DNA from: Spirosoma sp. KCTC 42546 | GTDB lineage: Bacteria; Bacteroidota; Bacteroidia; Cytophagales; Spirosomataceae | Direction of reading: 5' to 3' | NCBI RefSeq assembly: GCF_006965485.1 | Contig: NZ_CP041360.1 | Coordinates: 7,792,501-7,856,500 of the forward strand | DNA: 64,000 bases | Shown here: piece by piece, positions 35,110 through 44,150 of the stretch | How positions within the stretch are numbered: the stretch's first letter is position 1 | Layout of the letters: each line of letters starts with the position of its first letter | Translations under genes and position numbers: made by a program | The notes under the pieces: model-generated | The model's database searches: none | What the model saw: only the letters and a program-made list of their open reading frames with translations | Told to the model about the DNA's origin: nothing

Positions 35110-36225
35110 ATGAAAGTTATCATCAGCGGGGGCGGAACCGGCGGTCATATTTATCCAGCAATTGCTATTGCCAACGAGCTGAAGGCAATCGATCCGACAA
35201 CGAAGATTTTGTTCGTTGGAGCTGAAGGTAAAATGGAAATGGAGAAAGTGCCCCGTGCAGGTTATGAAATTGTAGGCTTACCTATCGTTGGCATTAAGCG
35301 GGAACTAACGCTGGCAAACCTGGGCTTTCCGCTAAAATTAGGCCGGAGTTTACTTCGGGCCCGGCAGATCGTTAGTGATTTTCAGCCCGATGTTGCTGTG
35401 GGCGTAGGCGGTTACGCCAGCGGGCCTCTTTTACTGGCAGCATCACTAAAAGGAATTCCTACCCTGATCCAGGAACAAAATTCGTATGCCGGACTTACGA
35501 ATAAAGTACTCGCCCGCTGGGCAAAGCGCATTTGTGTAGCCTACCCCGGCATGGACGCGTTTTTTCCGGCCGATAAGATCAAACTAACGGGGAATCCGGT
35601 TCGGAGCGATATCCAATTTGCCGATCAACAAGTGGCGGCTGGTCAGAAATTATTCGACCTGGAAGCAACTCGGCCAACACTGTTAATTATTGGCGGGAGC
35701 CAGGGAGCCCGAACAGTAAATGAGAGTATAGAGGCTGGGTTAGCCCGCTTTGTCGATGCAGGTATTCAGGTAATTTGGCAAACAGGTCCCGCCTTCATTG
35801 AACGGGCGCGGACAGCCGTAGCTACGCTTGCTTCGCCATTAATTAAACCTTACGACTTTATCTACGATATGGACAAAGCATATGCAGTTGCCGATGCCGT
35901 CGTATCCCGAGCGGGAGCGCTGTCCGTATCTGAATTATGTCTGGTTGGTCGCCCGGCTATTCTGGTACCATTTCCAGCAGCCGCAGAAGATCACCAAACA
36001 AAAAACGCCATGAGCCTGGTAGAGCATAATGCAGCCCTACTTGTCAATGACCGAAGTGCACGCGAGGAACTTGTCACCGCAGCATTAACTTTGCTAAACA
36101 ATCCAGTTCAACGACAACAACTGAGTATAGAAATAAGATCTTTGGCCAAACCTAATGCCGCTCGCGACATTGCCAACGAAGTAATTAAATTAACAAAAAT
36201 AAGGAGAACGGAGGAGAGGGATTAA
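35110..36225 (+). CDS. murG: MurG, UDP-GlcNAc:lipid I N-acetylglucosaminyltransferase
   Basis: Makes lipid II at the inner face of the membrane. 371 aa; N-terminal ISGGGTGGHIYPAIAIA (lipid I site), GVGGYASGPLLLAA, and the UDP-GlcNAc site GGSQGARTVNE followed by SRAGALSVSEL and PFPAAAEDHQTKNA. The final residues (RRTEERD) are encoded by one arm of the palindrome 36201-36259, an odd and probably dispensable tail. Confidence 0.97.
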   Translation: MKVIISGGGTGGHIYPAIAIANELKAIDPTTKILFVGAEGKMEMEKVPRAGYEIVGLPIVGIKRELTLANLGFPLKLGRSLLRARQIVSDFQPDVAVGVGGYASGPLLLAASLKGIPTLIQEQNSYAGLTNKVLARWAKRICVAYPGMDAFFPADKIKLTGNPVRSDIQFADQQVAAGQKLFDLEATRPTLLIIGGSQGARTVNESIEAGLARFVDAGIQVIWQTGPAFIERARTAVATLASPLIKPYDFIYDMDKAYAVADAVVSRAGALSVSELCLVGRPAILVPFPAAAEDHQTKNAMSLVEHNAALLVNDRSAREELVTAALTLLNNPVQRQQLSIEIRSLAKPNAARDIANEVIKLTKIRRTEERD

Positions 36226-36259
36226 AATCTCTCCTTTTTCCCTTCCTCCGTTCCCCCTT
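36201..36259. repeat. Inverted repeat overlapping the murG 3' end
   Basis: AAGGAGAACGGAGGAGAGGG (36201-36220) pairs with 36240-36259 apart from a one-base shift and one or two mismatches. The left arm encodes the MurG tail. A second pairing option, GGAGAG with CTCTCC, lies inside the loop. Confidence 0.7.
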
Positions 36260-36273
36260 TCCTCCCCCAACAA

Positions 36274-37659
36274 ATGACATTAGATCAATTCAAATACATT
36301 TATTTCCTCGGCATTGGTGGCATCGGTATGAGCGCTTTGGCCCGTTGGTTTCGGGTTAATGGCTACATCGTTGCCGGCTATGACAAAACGCCTACTGCTT
36401 TGACCGATGCTCTGCAAGCAGAAGGTATGACGATTCATTTCACCGAGGATGTTGATCAGATACCTGCTGCCTTTCGGAAAAATCCTGCCGAAACCTTAGT
36501 CATATATACCCCTGCCGTTCCTAAAACGCACGCCGAATATAGTTACGTTATAGAAAAAGGGTTTGCACTCCAAAAGCGGTCACAGGTTTTGGGCTTATTA
36601 GCTGGTCAGATGACAACAGTTGGGGTTGCTGGAACACACGGAAAAACCACTACGTCATCAATGGTTGCCCATATTCTGCGCGATGCAGGTGTAAACTGTG
36701 CAGCGTTTCTGGGTGGCATTACCAATAATTACGGCACTAACTTCCTGCTCAATGAACCCGCCGATGACCTTCGCTCCGTAGTTTGTGTGGTCGAAGCCGA
36801 CGAATTTGACCGATCATTTCTGACGTTATTTCCAACTTACGCCATCGTAACCTCTACGGATGCCGATCATTTGGACATTTATGGGGCACATGATGCTGTC
36901 CTTGAATCATTTAGCAAATTTGTAAGTCAGATTGAAACCGATGGCGTTTTGTTCATGAAGCAAGGTTTATCACTTGCCGACAAAACAAATGCAGAGGTTC
37001 GGCAGTATTCTCTGAACGATGGCGACTATTACAGCCAGAACCTGCGAATTGAACAGGCTACGTTTGTATTCGACCTGGTCCATCCGAAAGGAGTTATTGC
37101 CGATATCCAACTGATGGTTCCCGGATTTCATAATGTCGAAAATGCTGTTGCCGCAGGAGCTGTAGCGCTGGAAGTAGGCGTATCGCCCGAGGCTATTCGA
37201 TCGGCGCTAACAACCTACCGGGGAGTTCGTCGGCGGTTTGAGTATATTCTTAAAACCGATGAAGCTGTATTGATCGACGACTACGCACACCATCCTGCTG
37301 AAGTACAGGCCTTTTTGTCGTCGGTGAAAGCGCTGTATCCTGACCGAGAATTGACGGCGATCTTTCAACCACACTTATTCAGTCGTACACGTGATTTTGC
37401 GGAGGGCTTTGCCGAAAGTCTATCACTGGCAGACAATGTAATTTTGCTTGATATTTACCCCGCTCGCGAACTGCCGATGGAAGGAGTCACCTCAGAGCTG
37501 ATTTTTCGGAGCGTACACTCGAAAAGCAAACAAAAATGCACCAAAGACGAATTGCCCGACGTTGTGCGAAAAATGAAGCCTTCATTGCTTGTCACCATCG
37601 GTGCGGGTGATATTGACCAATTGCTACCAACATTAAAATCTATCGTAACCTACCAATAG
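36274..37659 (+). CDS. murC: UDP-N-acetylmuramate--L-alanine ligase
   Basis: First peptide-adding step of peptidoglycan synthesis; 461 aa. FLGIGGIGMSALARWF is the UDP-MurNAc site, GVAGTHGKTTTSSM the ATP loop, VVEADEFDRSFL the core, and IDDYAHHPAEVQAFL plus FQPHLFSRTRDF mark the third domain. In the canonical place between murG and ftsQ. Confidence 0.97.
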   Translation: MTLDQFKYIYFLGIGGIGMSALARWFRVNGYIVAGYDKTPTALTDALQAEGMTIHFTEDVDQIPAAFRKNPAETLVIYTPAVPKTHAEYSYVIEKGFALQKRSQVLGLLAGQMTTVGVAGTHGKTTTSSMVAHILRDAGVNCAAFLGGITNNYGTNFLLNEPADDLRSVVCVVEADEFDRSFLTLFPTYAIVTSTDADHLDIYGAHDAVLESFSKFVSQIETDGVLFMKQGLSLADKTNAEVRQYSLNDGDYYSQNLRIEQATFVFDLVHPKGVIADIQLMVPGFHNVENAVAAGAVALEVGVSPEAIRSALTTYRGVRRRFEYILKTDEAVLIDDYAHHPAEVQAFLSSVKALYPDRELTAIFQPHLFSRTRDFAEGFAESLSLADNVILLDIYPARELPMEGVTSELIFRSVHSKSKQKCTKDELPDVVRKMKPSLLVTIGAGDIDQLLPTLKSIVTYQ

Positions 37660-37695
37660 ATAAAATAACTGAAAAACAATTCATCTTATTTACAG

Positions 37696-38469
37696 ATGTT
37701 TTCTACCTTTAAATCATCCAAAAAGTGGTTGTTCGCCTTCGGAGGGCTTTTGAGTCTATTTGGTCTCATTGCTTTTACCGAAATCAGGCATGGGCAGAAG
37801 CATGTTCGGTCGGTGATTATACGAATTAATCAGACAGATGGGTATCATTTTCTGACGCGTCGGGATGCAATAGGCTACCTGACTAACGAAGGAGCAGATC
37901 CAGTTGTCGGTAAAGATTATGCCGATGTAGACCTGCGCCGATTGGAAAAAAGGTTGAAACAACATGGATTGGTAAAAAATTGTCAGATTTCACGTGACCT
38001 AACAGGTGCTTTACTCGTCGTGATTGAACAACCCAGGCCATTGGCCCGGTTAATGGCTTCAGGCGACGGGACAAGAACCGTATCGGGGCAGTATGTAAGT
38101 GAGGATGGCCACTTTTTCCCGATCTCTATGAATTATTCGGCCCGTGTTCCGATTCTGACCGGAAACTATTTCGCTCAAAATCGTTCGCTGGTCAGTGAAC
38201 GAAACCAGCCATTGCTGGATTTGTTGAAACGAATACACGATGATCCGTTCTGGCGTGCACAAATCGCCGAGCTATCAGTAGATGAACAAGGTGAGGTGAC
38301 CATGTGGCCGCAAATGGGCAATCATCGGATTGAATTTGGGCCACCCACCGAACTGGATGCGAAGTTTAGAAAATTAAAATTAGTCTATACGGACGTTTTA
38401 CCAGCCAAAGGATGGGATCGTTATAGCCGGGTAAGCGTCCAGTACCGAAACCAAATAGTTTGCGAATGA
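37696..38469 (+). CDS. ftsQ: Cell division protein FtsQ/DivIB
   Basis: Bitopic divisome protein, 257 aa. A short basic cytoplasmic tail, one helix (about residues 11-28: KWLFAFGGLLSLFGLIAF), a POTRA-like region (about 37-105) and a beta domain with SEDGHFFPISMNYSARVPIL. Sequence conservation is low as usual for FtsQ, but position between murC and ftsA is diagnostic. Its stop overlaps the ftsA start (ATGA). Confidence 0.92.
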   Translation: MFSTFKSSKKWLFAFGGLLSLFGLIAFTEIRHGQKHVRSVIIRINQTDGYHFLTRRDAIGYLTNEGADPVVGKDYADVDLRRLEKRLKQHGLVKNCQISRDLTGALLVVIEQPRPLARLMASGDGTRTVSGQYVSEDGHFFPISMNYSARVPILTGNYFAQNRSLVSERNQPLLDLLKRIHDDPFWRAQIAELSVDEQGEVTMWPQMGNHRIEFGPPTELDAKFRKLKLVYTDVLPAKGWDRYSRVSVQYRNQIVCE

Positions 38470-39869
38470 CAACAACGGGCATGGACGAAAAAATTGTAGT
38501 GGGTCTGGACATCGGTAGCACTAAGGTGTGTGCGGTGGCTGGACGGTTGATTCGAAACAACAAGGAACAGGAAACGCTCGAAGTACTGGGCGTAGGGGAG
38601 ACGAATCTAACCGATGGAGTAGCCAAGGGGTCTGTCGTGAACGTCAACAATACAGTCAATGCAATTCGGCGGGCTGTAGCAGAGGCATCTAACCAATCTA
38701 ACCTGAACATTCATTTAGTAAATGTCAGTTTCAGCGGTTCACACGTTACGTCGGTTAAGTCGAGTGGGAGCATTACCCGTTCATCATCCGGCGATGAGGT
38801 GCAGACAGAAGATATTGATCACCTGTTGAATGACATGTACCGGACGTCGATTCCGGCCGACAAGGAAATTATCCATGTCCTGCCAATGGATTTCGTCGTC
38901 GATACGGAAACGAATATCAATCAACCCGTTGGCCGGAACGGGGTTAAACTTGGTGCTGACTTTCAACTCATTACAGCTCAGGCAAACGCAGCACGTAACA
39001 TCCGTAAGTGTATTACGCGCAACAATCTGGCGCAGGATACTATGATGCTGTCGGCGCTCGCGTCAGGTCTGGCGGTTCTGACTGATGAAGAAAAATACGC
39101 TGGCGTTGCGCTGGTCGATATTGGAGGAGGCACTACTGAGATGGCCATTTATTACCGAAATGTCCTTCGTCACGTGGCCGTTTTTCCATGGGCTGGTAAT
39201 AGCCTGACATCCGATATTCAGGCGGGTTGCAAAATTCTACCCAATCAGGCTGAGTTGCTCAAAAAGAAATTTGGTAGCGCTAACCCCGGCGAATACAATC
39301 TGAATGAGGTTGTGGCGGTACCTGGGCTAAGCAATCGTAAGCCGAAAGACGTACTACTGAAAAATGTAGCTGTCATTATTGAAGACCGGTTGCGTGAAAT
39401 TGCCGCATTGGTACAAGCCGAAATTATTCGGTCGGGCTACGACGGCAAATTGCTGGGTGGTATCGTCCTAACCGGTGGTTCAGCACTAATTCCAGGAGTG
39501 GAGCTTATTTTCGGTCGGGTAACCGGGGTTGAAGAAGTGCGCGTTGGGTATCCTGAGCATCTTGAACCTAATGGCCGTGCTGACCTGGTTGGCGATCCTG
39601 CCTATGCAACTGCAGTTGGTTTGGTGTGGGCAGGCTATAAGACCATCGACAATCGAATTTCATTCATCAGCGATCCAAATCGAATCCCTGAAGATCAGCC
39701 TGTTAGCCCAAGCAGTCGGGTAACTTACCCACCCGTTAGCGGAACAGGCGTTAAACCTACCGGGGGAACCAAGCTTCCAGAACCACCTGAGCCGCCTAAA
39801 AAAGGTTGGTTCGACAAACTTCTAGAAGCGCTACAGCCATCTCGTGGCAACGAAACCGACCCGTACTAG
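38466..39869 (+). CDS. ftsA: Cell division protein FtsA
   Basis: Actin-like membrane tether of the Z-ring; 467 aa. KIVVGLDIGSTKVCAVAG is phosphate-1, LVDIGGGTTEMAIYY phosphate-2 and GIVLTGGSALIPGVEL the adenosine site. After a Pro-rich linker (about residues 410-440) the end KGWFDKLLEALQPS forms the amphipathic membrane-targeting helix. The ATG at 38466 overlaps the ftsQ stop by 4 nt; a TTG at 38460 is a less likely start. Confidence 0.96.
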   Translation: MTTTGMDEKIVVGLDIGSTKVCAVAGRLIRNNKEQETLEVLGVGETNLTDGVAKGSVVNVNNTVNAIRRAVAEASNQSNLNIHLVNVSFSGSHVTSVKSSGSITRSSSGDEVQTEDIDHLLNDMYRTSIPADKEIIHVLPMDFVVDTETNINQPVGRNGVKLGADFQLITAQANAARNIRKCITRNNLAQDTMMLSALASGLAVLTDEEKYAGVALVDIGGGTTEMAIYYRNVLRHVAVFPWAGNSLTSDIQAGCKILPNQAELLKKKFGSANPGEYNLNEVVAVPGLSNRKPKDVLLKNVAVIIEDRLREIAALVQAEIIRSGYDGKLLGGIVLTGGSALIPGVELIFGRVTGVEEVRVGYPEHLEPNGRADLVGDPAYATAVGLVWAGYKTIDNRISFISDPNRIPEDQPVSPSSRVTYPPVSGTGVKPTGGTKLPEPPEPPKKGWFDKLLEALQPSRGNETDPY

Positions 39870-39948
39870 AAATCTTGTAAACTGGCCATGAGCCGGTTTA
39901 CTCGCGATATACAGTTTTTGTAAATGAACAGACACCACAACCCACACG

Positions 39949-41397
39949 ATGAATAGTCAGGGCTATAGATTCGAAATTCCAGACGATAACCCAATTATTA
40001 TTAAGGTTGTCGGCGTGGGCGGCATGGGAGGTAATGCCGTTAAGCACATGGACAAACTGAAAATGCGGGATGTCAGCTTTGCCGTGTGTAATACTGACCG
40101 TCAAGCGTTGATGAGTAATCCAGTGCAAACCAAATTGCAACTGGGCGACGGGTTGGGGGCAGGTACCGAGGCCAAAGCAGGTGAAGATGCTGCCCGAGCG
40201 AGTATCGACGAAATTCGGAACCTGCTGGCTCCGCCAACGAAAATGGTTTTTATCACGGCGGGTATGGGCGGTGGTACCGGTACAGGTGCAGCTCCCGTTG
40301 TTGCCGAAGTAGCTCGTGAGATGGGCCTGCTAACGGTAGCTGTTGTAACGGCTCCCTATTGGTACGAAGGAACTGATAAGAAAGAGCAGGCTCGTGAAGG
40401 AATTGAAAAGCTAAAGAAAAGCTGCGATACCGTATTAGTTGTTCTAAACGACAAACTAGCTGAGTTATATAGCGAACTGACATGGACAGAAGCCTATGCT
40501 CATGCCGATGACGTGCTGGCCAATGCGGTGAAAAGTATCGCTGAGATTATTACGACCCAGGGCGATATCAACGCTGACTTTGCCGACGTGAAGAAAGTGC
40601 TCGAAGGAGCTGGACAATCTGTTATGGGTTCAGCCGAGATTGGGGGCGAAGACCGTGCTCTTCGCGCTATCGAAGCGGCATTGAACTCACCTTTGCTGAA
40701 CGATCACGACATTCGGGGAGCTAAGCGGATTCTGCTAACCATTTCGTCGAGTAAGCAACACGCCATGAAGCTGAAAGAGCAAATGGCCATTTCGGAACAC
40801 GTTGCCAAGAAAATTCAGAGCGAAGCCCGCATGTTTAAGTTTGGTGCCATCACCGACGAAAACCTTGGCGAAAATCTACGGGTAACTATCATTGCAGCTG
40901 GTTTCGACGGTACATCTGCGCTCATGGATCAGCTTAAAGATCCAGGCACTAATGTGGTAGAGCCTGATCTACTAGAAGCAGAAGAAGACCAGCCCCAGGA
41001 TAGCTTGACGGATGAAGAAACCCCCGAAGACTTGGTACTGGTCGACGCGGATGGGAATGAAACAGATTCAGAGCCCGTCGGCGTAAGCGTGAAGCCCGAT
41101 GATAAGCAAACACCAACAGGTGGTTATAATGGCGGCTCATCCATTGTTCGACCAGAACCACCCGTTTTTACGGGATCTTTTCAGGATGATGATGACGATA
41201 TTGACGTATTAGAACTGGACGAAGTAGAACGACCTAACGATGCCGATCTTATCAAGAAAACCGTAGAGGCTTTTGTAAAAGGTCAGTATTTAGCTGCCGA
41301 CCTCGATCGCCCAACCTTTGAGCGGAATAAGACTATGCTCTACCCGCTACCGCTCTTAGCTGAGCAGGAGTTTGTGCGTTCAAAGCTCAATGATTAA
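39949..41397 (+). CDS. ftsZ: Cell division protein FtsZ
   Basis: Tubulin-like GTPase forming the Z-ring; 482 aa. KVVGVGGMGGNAVKHM, the tubulin signature AGMGGGTGTGAAP and the T5-T7 core are intact. A long acidic linker (about residues 325-440) leads to LDRPTFERN, which resembles the C-terminal peptide that binds FtsA. It is followed by about 20 more residues (MLYPLPLLAEQEF...), whereas the peptide usually sits at the very end. It terminates at a strong hairpin. Confidence 0.96.
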   Translation: MNSQGYRFEIPDDNPIIIKVVGVGGMGGNAVKHMDKLKMRDVSFAVCNTDRQALMSNPVQTKLQLGDGLGAGTEAKAGEDAARASIDEIRNLLAPPTKMVFITAGMGGGTGTGAAPVVAEVAREMGLLTVAVVTAPYWYEGTDKKEQAREGIEKLKKSCDTVLVVLNDKLAELYSELTWTEAYAHADDVLANAVKSIAEIITTQGDINADFADVKKVLEGAGQSVMGSAEIGGEDRALRAIEAALNSPLLNDHDIRGAKRILLTISSSKQHAMKLKEQMAISEHVAKKIQSEARMFKFGAITDENLGENLRVTIIAAGFDGTSALMDQLKDPGTNVVEPDLLEAEEDQPQDSLTDEETPEDLVLVDADGNETDSEPVGVSVKPDDKQTPTGGYNGGSSIVRPEPPVFTGSFQDDDDDIDVLELDEVERPNDADLIKKTVEAFVKGQYLAADLDRPTFERNKTMLYPLPLLAEQEFVRSKLND

Positions 41398-41424
41398 GCA
41401 GGGGCCCATGATGCTCCATTTCTG

Positions 41425-41453
41425 GCAGAGACTTCTAGGTCTCTGCTTTTTTT
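41425..41453 (+). terminator. Terminator at the end of the mur/fts cluster
   Basis: GCAGAGAC-TTCTAG-GTCTCTGC followed by seven T: an 8-bp perfect stem. It ends only 6 nt before the ATG of the AlkD-like gene. Confidence 0.9.
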
Positions 41454-41459
41454 GTTCTA

Positions 41460-42164
41460 ATGGAACTGACGTACACTGCCGTAAAAGAAGCTCTGCTTGC
41501 TTTTGCTCAACCTGACCGAGCTAGTTGGGTTGCTCGTTTTTTTAAGACCACTCCGGGTCAGTATGGTGAAGGTGACCTCTTTTTAGGGCTTTCAATGCCA
41601 GAGCAGCACATCATTGCCAAACAGTATCATAACCTACCCATTACAGAAACCGAGCTGTTACTACGTGACCCTTATCACGAATGCCGTATGGTAGGGCTGT
41701 TGATTTGGGTTAACCAAACGAAGAAAGCTCGTCCAGCTCAACAATCGGAAATTCTGGAACGGTATCTGGCCAACCGACAGTTTATCAACAACTGGGATTT
41801 AGTAGATGTCACCTGCCCGCACATTGTTGGTCGATCGGTCATTCATGGAGACCGATCAATTCTATATGAGCTGGCCGCTGAAGATCATCTCTGGAGCCAG
41901 CGCATTGCTATCATTTCGACTTTCGCGCTGATTCGGCTGGGGCAGTTTGGAGATACCTTCGCCCTGGCCGAACTATTGTTGCCTCATAAACACGACCTGA
42001 TTCATAAGGCAATTGGCTGGATGCTACGCGAAGTAGGTAAACGGAATATAGATGCCCTAGAAGAATTTTTGCATGACCACGTCCAGCAAATGCCGCGTAC
42101 AACTCTCCGCTATGCCATCGAACGATTCGACCCCGCCCGCCGACGGTATTATCTTGACTTATAG
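41460..42164 (+). CDS. AlkD-like DNA alkylation repair (HEAT-repeat) protein
   Basis: A 234-aa all-helical protein of the DNA alkylation repair family, 3-methyladenine/7-methylguanine glycosylases built from HEAT repeats. Motifs include RDPYHECRMVGLLIWV, NNWDLVDVTCPHIVG (the substrate-facing WDLVD) and WSQRIAIISTFALIR. The ATG lies just after the ftsZ terminator, so expression must come from read-through or an internal start near that hairpin. Confidence 0.87.
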   Translation: MELTYTAVKEALLAFAQPDRASWVARFFKTTPGQYGEGDLFLGLSMPEQHIIAKQYHNLPITETELLLRDPYHECRMVGLLIWVNQTKKARPAQQSEILERYLANRQFINNWDLVDVTCPHIVGRSVIHGDRSILYELAAEDHLWSQRIAIISTFALIRLGQFGDTFALAELLLPHKHDLIHKAIGWMLREVGKRNIDALEEFLHDHVQQMPRTTLRYAIERFDPARRRYYLDL

Positions 42165-42317
42165 CATACTAAGCAATCCAATTGACCTATCCATGTAACT
42201 CGACTGATGAGGGCAGTAATGAAAACGAAGTAAGGACAATGCCTTAGCGGGCTAAAGGGCGGTGAACCAAAATATTATCCTTATATTTTGCAAACCAACC
42301 TCTTCAGTCACTTTCTG

Positions 42318-44042
42318 ATGAAAACCGTCTTCTTCGCTTGCTTATGCATGGTACTGTCGTTTGCTAGTTCTGGTCAAACAAAATCGGCAAAGCCTGTTCC
42401 CTACGATGTTATTATTCGAAATGGCCTGATTTACGATGGTTCCGGTCAAAAACCGTACAAAGGCGATGTGGGCATTCGGGCAGACCGGGTCGTGGCGATC
42501 GGTACCTTGTCGAATTCCAAGGCAACTACCATTGTAGATGCCAATGGTATGGCGGTGGCACCGGGATTCATCAATGTACTATCACATACGGGCGCGTTTC
42601 TGCTCAAAGACAACCGCTCTATGAGCGATTTGAAGCAGGGGATTACAACCGAAATCTTCGGCGAGTTATCGTGGGGTCCGGTTAAGACCCAGGCCATGCG
42701 CCAACGAATCAACCGCAACCTAACCACGTTTGGCCCTGGCGCTGATACCTGCAGTTGGACAACGCTGGCGGAGTTTATGACCAAACTGGAGCGCAAAGGC
42801 ATTACCCCAAACATTGCTTCGTATGTAGGCGCAGGCGAAGTCCGCATGAACGTACTGGGCGAGGACGACGTGAAACCTACTCCCAGTCAGTTAGCCCAGA
42901 TGCAGGCATTGGTTCGGGAAGCGATGGAAGGCGGTGCGCTGGGCGTAACAACTATGCTGATTTACCCCCCAAATACCTTTGCCAATACCGATGAACTGAT
43001 TGCGCTGTGTCGCGAAGCTTCTCGATATGGAGGCCGCTACATTGTTCACATGCGGAGTGAAGGTGATCGGCTGGAAGAGGGTATTCAGGAACTCATCAAG
43101 ATTGGGAAGGAAGCCAAACTCCCTGTCGAACTCTATCATTTTAAGGCAAGTGGCGTACGAAACTGGCCTAAAATAGATAAGGCTATTGCCATGATTAATC
43201 AGGCAAGGCAACAAGGCCAGGACGTAACCGCCAACATGTACACCTATACGGCCGGTGGTACGGGCTTAACATCCTGTTTACCACCTTATGTCTTCAACGG
43301 GGGCTTTCTGGCAGGCTGGAAACGATTACAGAACCCTATCGAGCGCCGAAAAATTGCCCAGGAAGTACATCATCAAACCCAAGAATGGGAAAACTTATTC
43401 GCCTTAGCAGGTTCTATGGATAATATTTTGCTGGCGGATTTTGAACAGGATTCACTGAAGAAATACGTCGGTAAAACATTGGGGCAGGTAGCCGCTATTC
43501 ATGGAAAAGACCCACTCGAAACCGCAATGGATCTAATTGTGCAGGACAAAGCCCGGGTTGGAACAATCTATTTCCTAATGTCGGAAGAGAACATCCGAAA
43601 GGAGATTCAGCAACCGTGGGTCAGCTTCGGATCGGATGCTGCTTCGATACGGGAAGAAGACAACCAAAACGGCACCACACACCCCCGCACTTTTGGCAAC
43701 TTCGCCCGGTTGCTAGGTCGATACGTTCGGGACGAAAAATTGATTTCGCTGGACGAAGCCATCCGCCGACTAACCAGTTTACCTGCAAGCAATCACAAAC
43801 TCAAGGATCGCGGTTTGCTCAAGCCAGGCTACTTTGCCGACATCGTTATTTTCGACCCGGCTACCATAGGCGATAAAGCTACATTCGAGAAACCCTTCCA
43901 ATACGCTACGGGTATGCAACATGTCTTTATCAACGGGAAACAGGTACTAAAAGATGGACAACATACCGGTGTCTTACCAGGTCGGGCATTGTGGGGACCG
44001 GGTAGAAAAGAGAAAGTGATAGCAGGCTCGAAAAAGATTTAA
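42318..44042 (+). CDS. D-aminoacylase-like exported amidohydrolase lacking the HxH motif
   Basis: Predicted exported amidohydrolase of the N-acyl-D-amino-acid deacylase group, 574 aa from ATG 42318 (a TTG at 42288 would lie too near a -7-like sequence). The signal peptide ends about residue 20 (FASSGQ). Unlike the paralogue at 52952, the first metal motif reads PGFINVLSHTG instead of PGFIDVHAHVE, so one His and the Asp are lost, and GNCG is replaced by GELSWGP. Later sites persist (YIVHMRSEGDRLEE, LYHFKASG, SFGSDAASI, HPRTFGNF). I recall a whole subfamily with this change, so it may be a different activity rather than a dead enzyme. Substrate unknown; D-amino-acid peptides from cell wall are a guess. 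Confidence 0.75.
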   Translation: MKTVFFACLCMVLSFASSGQTKSAKPVPYDVIIRNGLIYDGSGQKPYKGDVGIRADRVVAIGTLSNSKATTIVDANGMAVAPGFINVLSHTGAFLLKDNRSMSDLKQGITTEIFGELSWGPVKTQAMRQRINRNLTTFGPGADTCSWTTLAEFMTKLERKGITPNIASYVGAGEVRMNVLGEDDVKPTPSQLAQMQALVREAMEGGALGVTTMLIYPPNTFANTDELIALCREASRYGGRYIVHMRSEGDRLEEGIQELIKIGKEAKLPVELYHFKASGVRNWPKIDKAIAMINQARQQGQDVTANMYTYTAGGTGLTSCLPPYVFNGGFLAGWKRLQNPIERRKIAQEVHHQTQEWENLFALAGSMDNILLADFEQDSLKKYVGKTLGQVAAIHGKDPLETAMDLIVQDKARVGTIYFLMSEENIRKEIQQPWVSFGSDAASIREEDNQNGTTHPRTFGNFARLLGRYVRDEKLISLDEAIRRLTSLPASNHKLKDRGLLKPGYFADIVIFDPATIGDKATFEKPFQYATGMQHVFINGKQVLKDGQHTGVLPGRALWGPGRKEKVIAGSKKI

Positions 44043-44086
44043 GACTCCTGACTTGGCCTACCCGCATGAAAAGTCTACCAGGTTAT

Positions 44087-44136
44087 AAAAGCAACTAGCC
44101 TTGACTGTGTCAAAACAGTCAAGGCTAGTTGCTTTT
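44087..44136. terminator. Bidirectional terminator between convergent amidohydrolase and ffh genes
   Basis: Perfect 22-bp arms (AAAAGCAACTAGCCTTGACTGT, 44087-44108, and 44115-44136) with a 6-nt loop and A/T ends that provide T-runs on both strands. Confidence 0.88.
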
Positions 44137-44150
44137 AGGATACGTAGAGA

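Noticed and set aside
42166..42290. TATATTTTG as promoter for the amidohydrolase gene at 42318
   Set aside because: One extra base in the spacer of the -7 box; kept only as an argument for the later start codon.
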